Source of the DNA: Paenibacillus catalpae
Lineage (GTDB): Bacteria > Bacillota > Bacilli > Paenibacillales > Paenibacillaceae
Length of the DNA: 64,000 bases
Assembly: GCF_900112695.1 (NCBI RefSeq)
Contig: NZ_FOMT01000002.1
Coordinates: 1,226,492-1,290,491, forward strand
Direction of reading: 5' to 3'
Position 1 is the first letter of the stretch, and every line of letters begins with the position of its first letter. The translations under genes were made by a program, and so were the position numbers. This document shows positions 55,528 to 63,711 of the stretch, in pieces. The notes under the pieces are model-generated. The model did no database searches and had not been told where the DNA came from. It saw only the letters and a program-made list of their open reading frames with translations.

Positions 55528-56760
55528 ATGAACTGGAAGAGATTAACTGCCTTCCTTGCGGTCGTTGTCATCATGTTTGGCGCCATCGCTTGGACGAGCC
55601 CGGCTCTTGTCAAAGATATCCGGCTCGGTCTTGATTTGAAAGGCGGGTTCGAGGTATTGTATGAGGCCTCGCCACTTGAGGGCGGCGAACAAGTAACGCC
55701 AGAGTCGCTCAAGGAAACGGCGCACAGCCTGGAGCAACGGATTGACTCCACGGGGACGACCGAGCCTGAGATTACCCGGGAAGGCAGCAACCGCATCCGC
55801 GTTAGGCTGCCTGGTGTAACGGACGAAACGGCAATCCGCGAGATGCTGAAGAAGCCTGTCAATCTGACTTTCCGCGGTCCGGACGGCACTATCGAGCTGC
55901 AAGGCAATGATTTTGTGCAAAATGGCGCAAAGGTTGAGTTCGACCAGCTGGGTAATCCGATGATCACCATTAAATTGAAAGACGCAAAAAAATTCGAAGA
56001 TGTAACAACGAAGCTGACAGGCAAAACCTTGTCTATTTACTTAGATGAAGAATTGCTGTCCAGTCCTTCCGTTAACTATCCAATTACAGGCGGTTCGGCG
56101 CAAATTTCAGGCAATTACACGCTTGATGAGGCCAATAACCTGAAAGATACGATTAACCTTGGTGCGCTTCCGCTGAAGCTCACAGAGATTTATACACAAA
56201 GTGTTGGTGCGAAGCTTGGCCAGAAATCACTTAACGAAACAGTAGGCGCAGGTGTTATCGGATCTGCGATCGTCCTTCTATTCCTGGTTCTCTTGTTCCG
56301 TATCCCGGGTCTGGTTGCCGGCATTACCGTAATCACGTACACTTGGCTGCTTGTTGTTGTATTTGAGCTGATGAATGCAACCTTGACGCTTCCGGGTATC
56401 GCGGCCTTTGTTCTCGGTATTGGTATGGCGGTTGACGCCAATATCATTATGTACGAGCGCATCAAGGAAGAGATCCGGAGCGGCAAAAGTCTGTTGTCCT
56501 CTCTGAAGGCCGGTTCGAAAAACTCGTTCCGTACCATTATGGACGCGAACGTGACGAATATTATTTCTTGTGCCGTCCTTTATTTCATCGGTAACGGTGC
56601 GATTCGTGGCTTCGCCTTGACGATGATCTTCAGTATTCTCGTTAGTATCGTGACCAATATCTTCTTGGCGCGTCTGCTGATTCAATTGCTGATCCGCAGT
56701 AACCTCTTTACTAAACCTGGCTACTACGGCGTGAAGGAGGCAGAAATCCGTGCTCTATAA
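55528..56760 (+). CDS. secD: Protein translocase subunit SecD
   Basis: This RND-like subunit uses the proton gradient to aid protein export after SecA. It has six membrane segments, with a large external P1 domain between the first and second. DIRLGLDLKGGFEVLYE is the conserved region after membrane segment 1, and FVLGIGMAVDANIIMYERIKEE is segment 4 to 5, shown in part as GMAVDANIIMYERIKEE. It has 410 residues. AAGGGGG precedes the ATG. In B. subtilis SecD and SecF are fused; here they are separate but overlapping genes. Confidence 0.96.
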   Translation: MNWKRLTAFLAVVVIMFGAIAWTSPALVKDIRLGLDLKGGFEVLYEASPLEGGEQVTPESLKETAHSLEQRIDSTGTTEPEITREGSNRIRVRLPGVTDETAIREMLKKPVNLTFRGPDGTIELQGNDFVQNGAKVEFDQLGNPMITIKLKDAKKFEDVTTKLTGKTLSIYLDEELLSSPSVNYPITGGSAQISGNYTLDEANNLKDTINLGALPLKLTEIYTQSVGAKLGQKSLNETVGAGVIGSAIVLLFLVLLFRIPGLVAGITVITYTWLLVVVFELMNATLTLPGIAAFVLGIGMAVDANIIMYERIKEEIRSGKSLLSSLKAGSKNSFRTIMDANVTNIISCAVLYFIGNGAIRGFALTMIFSILVSIVTNIFLARLLIQLLIRSNLFTKPGYYGVKEAEIRAL

Positions 56761-57670
56761 TGCAAAGGTTCGATTCGATTTCATTAAACACCGCAACAAG
56801 TTTTTCCTGTTCTCGGTTATTTTGACGCTTGTCGGCATTTTGTCGGTCAGTATCTTCCATATGAACTTCGGGGTTGACTTCAAAGCCGGTACGAATATGG
56901 ATATTCTCGTGGGCAAGAAGTTAACTCAAACCGAAGCAAAAGATGTTCTGGAACAGCAAGGCTATTCCGATATTACGCCTACGGTTGGCGGTACGAATGG
57001 TGACCGTGTATCGGCCCGTTTCGATGATGTGCTCGATCAGTCGAAAGTAAAAGCGATTGAAGATGCTTTTAAAGCCAAATACGGCGATAAAGTATCTTCG
57101 GAAGTGAACGTTGTTTCACCGGATATCGCACAGGAGCTTGGTATTAAAGCGATCTATGCCGTTATAATCGCGAGTGTGGCGATTATGCTGTACGTGATGA
57201 TCCGCTTTGAATGGCGCATGGCGCTTGCTGCAAACATCGCCATTTTGTATGATGCTTTTGTCGTTGTGACGATCTTCTCCATCTTCCGTCTTCAGGTTGA
57301 CCTGCCGTTTATCGCGGCGGTGCTGACGACAATTGGTTATTCCATTAACGATAAGATCGTTATCTTTGACCGGATCCGTGAAAATCTTCGTTTCGCCAAA
57401 ACAAAGAACGCAGACCAGATTGGCGACCTTGTTAACCAAAGCTTGTGGCAAACAATGGCGCGTAACGTATATACCGTACTTGCCGTACTCATTATTGCTA
57501 CTTGTCTCTTCATCTTCGGCAGCGAATCGATCAAGCTGTTCGCACTGGCGAAAATGATTGGTCTTGCAAGCGGCGCGTACTCTTCGATCTGTATCGCAGC
57601 TCCGCTGTGGATGGTCATGAAGAGCAAGCAAAAGCCTTCTACGAAACAAGTGGCTAAAAAAGCGGTATAA
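56750..57670 (+). CDS. secF: Protein translocase subunit SecF
   Basis: This is the partner of SecD in the export motor. The N-terminal FDFIKHRNKFFLFSVILTL is the first membrane segment and NFGVDFKAGTNMD is the conserved motif after it. ATIGYSINDKIVIFDRIREN, here LTTIGYSINDKIVIFDRIRE, is the segment 4-5 signature. It has 306 residues. The GTG start overlaps the end of secD by 11 nt, and its GAAGGAGG site lies within secD. Confidence 0.96.
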   Translation: MLYNAKVRFDFIKHRNKFFLFSVILTLVGILSVSIFHMNFGVDFKAGTNMDILVGKKLTQTEAKDVLEQQGYSDITPTVGGTNGDRVSARFDDVLDQSKVKAIEDAFKAKYGDKVSSEVNVVSPDIAQELGIKAIYAVIIASVAIMLYVMIRFEWRMALAANIAILYDAFVVVTIFSIFRLQVDLPFIAAVLTTIGYSINDKIVIFDRIRENLRFAKTKNADQIGDLVNQSLWQTMARNVYTVLAVLIIATCLFIFGSESIKLFALAKMIGLASGAYSSICIAAPLWMVMKSKQKPSTKQVAKKAV

Positions 57671-57694
57671 GGATAACTTACTCTACTAAACAAA

Positions 57695-57739
57695 GTGGAA
57701 CGGAAGCTTGGCTAGTTCCATCGCCAAGTCCTATTCCAC
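57695..57739 (+). other. Strong hairpin directly before the ribosome binding site of the CDF-like gene
   Basis: GTGGAA (57695-57700) pairs with TTCCAC (57734-57739), and CTTGGC (57707-57712) with GCCAAG (57723-57728). No T tract follows; GGAGG begins 4 nt later. It may protect the downstream mRNA, reduce readthrough or modulate translation. Confidence 0.55.
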
Positions 57740-57752
57740 GCTGGAGGCATAA

Positions 57753-58643
57753 ATGTCAACTGAACAACGATATGCGGAGGCAAAGCAGGCCGAACAGGCT
57801 GGCTTATGGGGAACTGCGGCGCTGGCGTTGTTTAAAGGTATAGTAGGCGGACTCGCGGGCAGCAAATCGCTGCTCGCCGATGCCTTCCGAACGGCGGCAG
57901 AATGTGCCGCCGCTTTTGCTTTGTCATCCACTAAGCAAGACGGGCACAAGAAGGCCAATGCCAAGCTGCGTACGGAAGCCCTGACGAATGTATTTCTTGC
58001 CGTATTTTTTCTTATCACCAGCCTGGAGATCGGCATATCTGCGATTCGTTCCATTGCGGAAGGCGTTGATCATCCGCCGCACTGGAGTGCATTTGCTGCA
58101 ATTCTCATGAGTCTGGTTGTAAGGGAGCTGTTCTTTTCCCATAAGGAAAGGGGCCAGGGCTTATATTGCTCGCTGGCGGCACTGATTGGCGCCGGCGGAG
58201 CCATGTTGGGTAAAGCGGCAGCGCTGCCGGCTCTGTACTACTTGGATCCTGCGGCAGCGATTGTCATTGCCGTTATGGTTATGTTGAGCGGTTACCGTAC
58301 AATTACCGGATTTGTACAGAAAGATTCAAAGACAGAGTCTCAAAGTGAAGATACCGAGGTGCTGATGCAGTTGATTCAGCGCGTAGAAGGAGTAATTACC
58401 GTTGAGTCGATTCAGGCCAAGGAACAGGGGCATTATGTTGTAGCAGATATTGTCATCAGCGTAAATCCGCGTATATCCGTACTTGAAGGCCATGAAGTTG
58501 CAAAACGGGTCAAGCAGCTGCTTCTTACGCGGTTCGGTCATGTAACGGATGTGACGATCCATGTGGAGCCTTATGATCCGGGTTATCCGTACAGATCGAA
58601 TCATGATCCGAATCAGGAGCATATGCCGACGCTTCTGCAATAG
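57753..58643 (+). CDS. Cation diffusion facilitator-like protein with degenerate metal site
   Basis: The protein has 296 residues with about five or six membrane segments and a C-terminal cytoplasmic domain of about 75 residues (VEGVITVESIQAKEQGHYVV, DVTIHVEPYDPG) as in CDF zinc, iron or manganese exporters. The usual metal ligands of membrane segments 2 and 5 are changed. The D-x-x-H-x-x-x-D of segment 2 reads D-A-F-R-T-A-A-E, and segment 5 has no HxxxD. Transport may therefore be lost or use another substrate. GGAGGC precedes the ATG. Its position between secF and recJ fits yrvD-like genes of Bacillales. Confidence 0.8.
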   Translation: MSTEQRYAEAKQAEQAGLWGTAALALFKGIVGGLAGSKSLLADAFRTAAECAAAFALSSTKQDGHKKANAKLRTEALTNVFLAVFFLITSLEIGISAIRSIAEGVDHPPHWSAFAAILMSLVVRELFFSHKERGQGLYCSLAALIGAGGAMLGKAAALPALYYLDPAAAIVIAVMVMLSGYRTITGFVQKDSKTESQSEDTEVLMQLIQRVEGVITVESIQAKEQGHYVVADIVISVNPRISVLEGHEVAKRVKQLLLTRFGHVTDVTIHVEPYDPGYPYRSNHDPNQEHMPTLLQ

Positions 58644-58667
58644 AATGGAAAGGGGTTGAAACTCGGC

Positions 58668-60701
58668 GTGATACAAGCAAAAACACGCTGGAATTTGGCG
58701 CCTTGGAGTAAAGAGGACGAGCAGCAGGCCAGGCAGCTGTCAGAGCTGCTTGGCGTTCCGCATCTTGTAGCCAAGCTTCTTGTTCAGAGAGGCTACAAAG
58801 AGAAGGAGTCCGCGGAGAATTTCCTGCGCGGCGGGGAGGACCGGCTTCATGATCCGTATTTGCTGAAAGGAATGAAGGAAGCTGTCGCCCGGATTCAACA
58901 AGCGGCAGTAAACGGTGAATTCATTCGGATCTATGGGGATTATGATGCAGACGGCGTATCTAGTACATCTTTGCTCATTCACGTGTTCCGTGAGTTAGGT
59001 TATACCTTTGATTATTATATTCCGCATCGCGCTTTGGAGGGCTACGGCCTGAACAAAGGCGCGATAGATTTGGCCGCGGCTGACGGCGTTCGTCTTATTG
59101 TAACGGTGGACACAGGAATCAGTGCCTATGAGCAAGTCGAATATGCCAAGCAGCTTGGTATCGATATTGTTGTAACTGACCATCATGAACCGCCGGATCA
59201 GCTTCCGGATGCGGTTGCGGTTGTGAATCCCAAGCAAGGGGATTGCCCTTATCCGTTCAAAGGATTGGCTGGGGTTGGTGTAGCCTTCAAATTAGCGCAT
59301 GCGCTAATGGAGCGTCCGCCAATGGAGTGGGCGGATATCGTATGTCTTGGTACCATCGCGGACATCATGCCGCTTACAGACGAGAACCGGGTACTAGTAA
59401 GGGCAGGTCTTGCACGGCTGCAGAATACCGGAAATACCGGCTTCCGGGCTTTATCGGAAGCATGCGGCATTGAACTGGATCAGGTGACTTCCACGACAGT
59501 TGCCTTCGGCATGGCACCGCGGATTAACGCAGCAGGCCGGCTAGATCATGCGAAGCGTGCGGTTGAGCTCCTGACAACCGGTGACTATGACGAGGCTATA
59601 CGAGCGGCTTCTTCACTTGATGTGCTTAACAAGGAAAGACAGCGAATCGTGGACGGTATCGTAAAGGAAGCGGAGCAGCAATGGCAGGGGAAAAGAGAAG
59701 CTGCAAAAGCGGCAGCCATCCCTGAACCTCCTGTTATTGTGCTGGCTGGCGAAGGCTGGAACGTTGGAGTAATAGGCATCGTTGCGTCCAAGATCCTGGA
59801 GCGTTATTATAAACCGGTTATAATACTTGGCATCGACGCGGACAGCGGGATGTGCAAAGGGTCGGCGCGGTCGATTGAAGGTTATGATCTGCATGCTGCC
59901 TTGACCGAATGCGACCACCTGCTTGACCATTACGGCGGCCATCAAGCGGCTGCAGGCATGAGTCTTCACCGGGACCACCTGCAGGCATTTGAAGAGAAGC
60001 TGGGAGAGCTTGCGTTGGAATGGTTGACGGAGCAGGACTGGATACCGAAAACGGCTATTGATCTTGTCTGCTCGGTAGAGGATGCCAGTGTTCATACGAT
60101 TGGTCAGCTTGCCCAGCTCGAGCCGTTTGGAGCAGGCAACCCTTCACCGAGGCTGCTGCTTCATTCCGCTGAATTGTCGGATTACCGGACGATGGGCAAG
60201 GACTCCAGACATCTGAAGTTATCGCTTCGCAGCGGGCGTACCGCTCTGGATGCGGTAGGCTTCGGAATGGGGGAACTGTCGCAGCGGCTGCAAAGCGGTC
60301 TGCCGGTTGATCTGGTTGGGGAGCTGTCTATCAATGAATGGAACGGCCAGCGCAAAGCACAGCTGCACATTCATGATCTGTATTTCGGAGGGGCAGGAGC
60401 AAGATTCCCTGAGCGGGAGCATTTCGGGCAGGTATACCAATTGCTGAAGAGGAAGCAGCGTTTGCCGATGAAGGGCATTGAGCAGTATCTTTCTGAACAA
60501 TGCGGCTGGCCCGAGCAAACGGTAACCGTCATGCTTGAAGTATTCCTGGAGCTTGGATTTATAGCTGTGGACGGCACTCATTTTATTGTTGTAGAAGCAC
60601 CGCAGAAGCGTGATCTTGGTACATCTGAGAGGTATCAGGAGGCAAAGCGTGAGGCCGAGAGGCTCCGTTCGCCGTATGTTCCAATCGAAGTAATGGCATA
60701 A
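58668..60701 (+). CDS. recJ: Single-stranded-DNA-specific exonuclease RecJ
   Basis: This 5' to 3' exonuclease of the DHH family is used in recombination and repair. Motif I is IYGDYDADGVSSTSLL near residue 85, DHH is IVVTDHHEPPDQLP near 165, and DHHA1 follows with GGHQAAAGMSL near 425. A C-terminal OB-like domain follows. A TTG at 58656 touches the AAAGGGG site, while the GTG at 58668 is better spaced and begins V-I-Q-A-K-T-R-W, as other RecJ proteins do (677 residues). It lies between the CDF-like gene and apt as in B. subtilis (yrvE). Confidence 0.95.
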   Translation: MIQAKTRWNLAPWSKEDEQQARQLSELLGVPHLVAKLLVQRGYKEKESAENFLRGGEDRLHDPYLLKGMKEAVARIQQAAVNGEFIRIYGDYDADGVSSTSLLIHVFRELGYTFDYYIPHRALEGYGLNKGAIDLAAADGVRLIVTVDTGISAYEQVEYAKQLGIDIVVTDHHEPPDQLPDAVAVVNPKQGDCPYPFKGLAGVGVAFKLAHALMERPPMEWADIVCLGTIADIMPLTDENRVLVRAGLARLQNTGNTGFRALSEACGIELDQVTSTTVAFGMAPRINAAGRLDHAKRAVELLTTGDYDEAIRAASSLDVLNKERQRIVDGIVKEAEQQWQGKREAAKAAAIPEPPVIVLAGEGWNVGVIGIVASKILERYYKPVIILGIDADSGMCKGSARSIEGYDLHAALTECDHLLDHYGGHQAAAGMSLHRDHLQAFEEKLGELALEWLTEQDWIPKTAIDLVCSVEDASVHTIGQLAQLEPFGAGNPSPRLLLHSAELSDYRTMGKDSRHLKLSLRSGRTALDAVGFGMGELSQRLQSGLPVDLVGELSINEWNGQRKAQLHIHDLYFGGAGARFPEREHFGQVYQLLKRKQRLPMKGIEQYLSEQCGWPEQTVTVMLEVFLELGFIAVDGTHFIVVEAPQKRDLGTSERYQEAKREAERLRSPYVPIEVMA

Positions 60702-60736
60702 TTGATATGGGAAGTAGAGAAAGGATTGAATAGAGA

Positions 60737-61258
60737 ATGAGCGACATTAATTTCAAAGATTACATCCGGGTGATCCCCGATTTTCCACAACCAGGCATCC
60801 GATTTAAAGATATTACAACCCTGCTGAAGGATGGCAACGTATACCGCGCGGCGATTGAAGATATCCGCAAAGCTGTCGAGCATATGCAAATCGATATCAT
60901 TGCCGGTCCTGAAGCACGCGGCTTTGTTGTTGGAGCACCGCTGGCAACTGCCCTTGGCGTAGGCTTTGCACCTATTCGCAAAAGCGGCAAGCTGCCTGGC
61001 GAGACGATTCAAGCCAGCTATGACCTGGAATACGGCAATGACAGCCTGGCGATGCATAAGGACGCAATCTCGCCTGGTCAACGTGTCCTCATTGCCGATG
61101 ACCTGCTTGCTACTGGCGGTACCATTGCGACCTCGATGAACCTCGTCCGCCAGCTTGGCGGCGAAGTTGTTGGCGCAGCGTTCCTGATTGAGCTGTCTTA
61201 TCTGACTGGCCGCGAGAAGCTGGAAGGCGTGGAAGTCTTCTCTCTTGTGACGTACTAA
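60737..61258 (+). CDS. apt: Adenine phosphoribosyltransferase
   Basis: This salvage enzyme makes AMP from adenine and PRPP. The PRPP-binding motif is [13 protein letters not shown] near residue 118, and the N-terminal [20 protein letters not shown] is diagnostic. It has 173 residues. GAAAGGATTGAATAG precedes the ATG. In B. subtilis apt is followed by relA, but here a strong terminator and a sugar transporter operon follow. Confidence 0.97.
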   Translation: MSDINFKDYIRVIPDFPQPGIRFKDITTLLKDGNVYRAAIEDIRKAVEHMQIDIIAGPEARGFVVGAPLATALGVGFAPIRKSGKLPGETIQASYDLEYGNDSLAMHKDAISPGQRVLIADDLLATGGTIATSMNLVRQLGGEVVGAAFLIELSYLTGREKLEGVEVFSLVTY

Positions 61259-61276
61259 GAGAAACCGATTATATAG

Positions 61277-61340
61277 AGCTGCCCTTGGCAGAACAGCAGA
61301 CTTAAATTGGTCTGAGGTTCTGCGGGGGCAGCTTTTTTTG
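61277..61340 (+). terminator. Intrinsic terminator after apt
   Basis: AGCTGCCC, GGCAGAAC and GAC pair in order with GTC, GTTCTGC and GGGCAGCT across a 64-nt region ending in T7. Confidence 0.9.
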
Positions 61341-61385
61341 TTGTCATGGACCTTTCAAATTATGTCAGTTGGAAACGGATTCAAT

Positions 61386-61413
61386 TTGCATGTCCAAAAT
61401 GGAACCGTATACA
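61386..61413 (+). promoter_or_regulatory. Possible promoter of the ABC transporter operon
   Basis: TTGCAT and TATACA are separated by 16 nt, 260 nt upstream of the permease gene. The rest of the 417-nt gap between apt and the permease is AT-rich and ends in the tandem leader elements. No catabolite-response (cre) site was recognised with confidence. Confidence 0.35.
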
Positions 61414-61527
61414 ACTTTCGAGCAGTGTTATGAATAATAACATCTTTCGATTGAAAAGTATCATTTTTCGTTGGTCTGGCAAATAGTAAGGCCCTCGGCG
61501 AACTTCTACAATATAGACATAAGACTA

Positions 61528-61666
61528 GGCTTGCAAAGCAAGAATGGCCTCAAAAGCCAATGCTTTCGAAGTAAGAATTGCAACAAAAAGCGTGTCGCAA
61601 TTCTTAAGCTAATGCTTTCGAAGTAAGAATTGCAACAAAAAGCGTGTCGCAATTCTTTTTAGGAGG
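61528..61666 (+). repeat. Two tandem hairpin leader elements plus a divergent unit before the ABC permease
   Basis: A 47-nt unit occurs twice without a mismatch (61559-61605 and 61611-61657), with a period of 52 nt. Each has TGCTTTCGAAGTA and then AAGAATTGC / GCAATTCTT, a perfect 9-bp stem (61625-61633 with 61649-61657 in the second copy), extended by ACA / TGT. The second copy runs into TTTTAGGAGG, the ribosome binding site. A divergent unit at 61528-61557 has GCTTGCAAAGC followed by GGC / GCC. Confidence 0.88.
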
Positions 61667-61675
61667 GGACCACCA

Positions 61676-62635
61676 ATGGCAGAGATAACAGCACCCGTCA
61701 CTCATCAACAACAAACGCTTAAACGCAAATCCAAGCTTCGCCGATTCTTCCGGCAGTGGGATTTACAGCTTATGGTCATACCCGCTCTTCTTCTTATTTT
61801 TGTATTCAGCTACATCCCGATGTACGGCGTCCTCACTTCTTTTCAAGACTACAACATATTTAAAGGTTTTTTGAACAGTCCATGGGTCGGGTTCAAGCAT
61901 TTCGAAATGTTCTTCCATGCTCCGGAGTTCGAACGGGTGATGCGCAATACGATCGTCATCAGCGTGCTCAAGTTGGCGATAGGGTTCCCGGCACCAATCG
62001 TCCTCGCACTTATGCTGAATGAAGTGAAAAATATGTATTTCAAGCGGATTGTACAGACCGTCAGTTATTTGCCGCATTTCTTGTCCTGGGTTATTGTTTC
62101 GGGGTTTGCGATGTCGATTCTGTCGGTGGAGAACGGCAGCTTGAATATGCTTCTCCAATCGCTTCATCTGATCAAAGAGCCGGTCAGTTTCCTCTCCATT
62201 CCCGAATATTTCTGGACGATTATCGTTACAACCGGCGTCTGGAAAGAAATTGGCTTCAGCTCGATTGTATATTTGGCGGCTATTGCCGGGATTGACCAGA
62301 GTATGTACGAAGCCGCATCGATTGACGGTGCAAGCCGGTTCAAGCAGATTTATGTCATTACGATTCCAACCATTATGCCGGTCGTTATCATTTTTATGAT
62401 TCTGGCTATCGGAAATCTGTTAAGTGCAGGATTTGAAGATCTGCTCCTGCTTGGCGTCAATCCGATTCTGCGGGATGTATCGGATGTCCTGGATACCTAT
62501 GTGTACCGAACCGGTATAACCGGACAGCGGTTCTCTTATGCGACAGCAGTTGGTTTGTTTAAAGCCATCATCAGCGTTGGCCTGCTTGCCTTCGCCAATC
62601 TGCTGGCTCGCCGCACCGGCAACAGTCTATGGTAG
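61676..62635 (+). CDS. Carbohydrate ABC transporter permease, LplB type
   Basis: This inner-membrane permease of a family 1 carbohydrate uptake system has 319 residues and six membrane segments. The EAA loop that docks the ATPase is YEAASIDGASRFKQIYVITIP, shown here as EAASIDGASRFKQIYVI, near residue 215. It resembles LplB/YtcP-group permeases that work with large lipoprotein binding proteins, often for oligosaccharides from plant polysaccharides. The ATG follows AGGAGGGG provided by the tandem leader. The second permease gene follows after 46 nt. No ATPase gene is visible; such systems usually share MsmX. Confidence 0.92.
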   Translation: MAEITAPVTHQQQTLKRKSKLRRFFRQWDLQLMVIPALLLIFVFSYIPMYGVLTSFQDYNIFKGFLNSPWVGFKHFEMFFHAPEFERVMRNTIVISVLKLAIGFPAPIVLALMLNEVKNMYFKRIVQTVSYLPHFLSWVIVSGFAMSILSVENGSLNMLLQSLHLIKEPVSFLSIPEYFWTIIVTTGVWKEIGFSSIVYLAAIAGIDQSMYEAASIDGASRFKQIYVITIPTIMPVVIIFMILAIGNLLSAGFEDLLLLGVNPILRDVSDVLDTYVYRTGITGQRFSYATAVGLFKAIISVGLLAFANLLARRTGNSLW

Positions 62636-62681
62636 GAACAAGTTGGATACTCACTGCACTTGAGGAGGGAGAACGACTGCT

Positions 62682-63581
62682 ATGAGAATTAAAGCCAGCT
62701 TCAGCGACCGAAGCTTAACCGTATTTGTATATATCTGTCTGGTTCTTATCGCCTTCGTTACGTTTTATCCGTTCTGGAATGCTGCGGTTGTCTCGTTTAA
62801 CAAAGGGATGGATACGGCGTTAGGCGGCGTTACTTTCTGGCCTAGAGCATTTACCCTTGATAATTATGAAATCGTATTCCAGGACAAGAGAATTATAAAC
62901 GGCTTCTATATATCGGTGATGAGGACCGTTATCGGAACAATAGCATCTATCCTGTTTACGGCGATTTTCGCTTATGGCATGACAAAGAAAGAGCTGATCG
63001 GCAGAAAGTTTTATATGATTGCCTGCATTATTACGCTCTACTTCAGCGGCGGTATTATTCCTACCTTTCTCGTCATCCGCGGTCTTGGCTTAATGGATAA
63101 TTTCCTGGTCTTCATCATTCCCGGTCTAATCAGCGTGTGGAACATGATTATTTTCCGGACCTTCTTTGCGGGGCTGCCCCAAGGGCTTGAGGAATCGGCG
63201 CAGATAGACGGATGCGGCTATTGGGCAACCTTCTTCCGGATCGTGCTGCCGCTCTCTGGTCCCGTCATCGCTACGCTGGCGTTGTTCACGGCGGTTTCGC
63301 ATTGGAATGACTGGTTCTTTCCAAGCCTTTACATAACCAATGAGAAGCTAGTTCCTATTCAGACGATGCTCCAGCAAATTCTGAATTCCAATATTATGTC
63401 CGAGCAATTCTCCCAGCTGGATTCGGCTTCGCAAAGCCGTCTGTCCTCCATGAAAAGCATCACGAGCAAGTCGCTGTCGATGGCAACGATGATGGTAGCG
63501 ACAATCCCGATCATCATCGTCTATCCGTTTGTGCAGAAATATTTCGTAAAGGGCGTGCTAGTAGGATCTTTGAAGGAATAG
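62682..63581 (+). CDS. Carbohydrate ABC transporter permease, LplC/YtcP type
   Basis: This is the second permease of the same uptake system, with 299 residues and six membrane segments. The EAA loop is EESAQIDGCGYWATFFRIVLP near residue 180, given here in its key part ESAQIDGCGYWATFF. NYEIVFQDKRIINGFYISV is the typical entry to the permease core. GAGGAGGGAG precedes the ATG. It is expected to form a heterodimer with the preceding gene product. Confidence 0.92.
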   Translation: MRIKASFSDRSLTVFVYICLVLIAFVTFYPFWNAAVVSFNKGMDTALGGVTFWPRAFTLDNYEIVFQDKRIINGFYISVMRTVIGTIASILFTAIFAYGMTKKELIGRKFYMIACIITLYFSGGIIPTFLVIRGLGLMDNFLVFIIPGLISVWNMIIFRTFFAGLPQGLEESAQIDGCGYWATFFRIVLPLSGPVIATLALFTAVSHWNDWFFPSLYITNEKLVPIQTMLQQILNSNIMSEQFSQLDSASQSRLSSMKSITSKSLSMATMMVATIPIIIVYPFVQKYFVKGVLVGSLKE

Positions 63582-63711
63582 TCCGATCGACAGAACTGGC
63601 ATGTGCAACGATACGGTTTTCAACGCGAAGCGGGTTGTCCATACTTACGGATCGACAAATTCGCTTCCGCTGAACATAATTAAAGTTATGGGAGAGAGGG
63701 GTTTACGAAGG

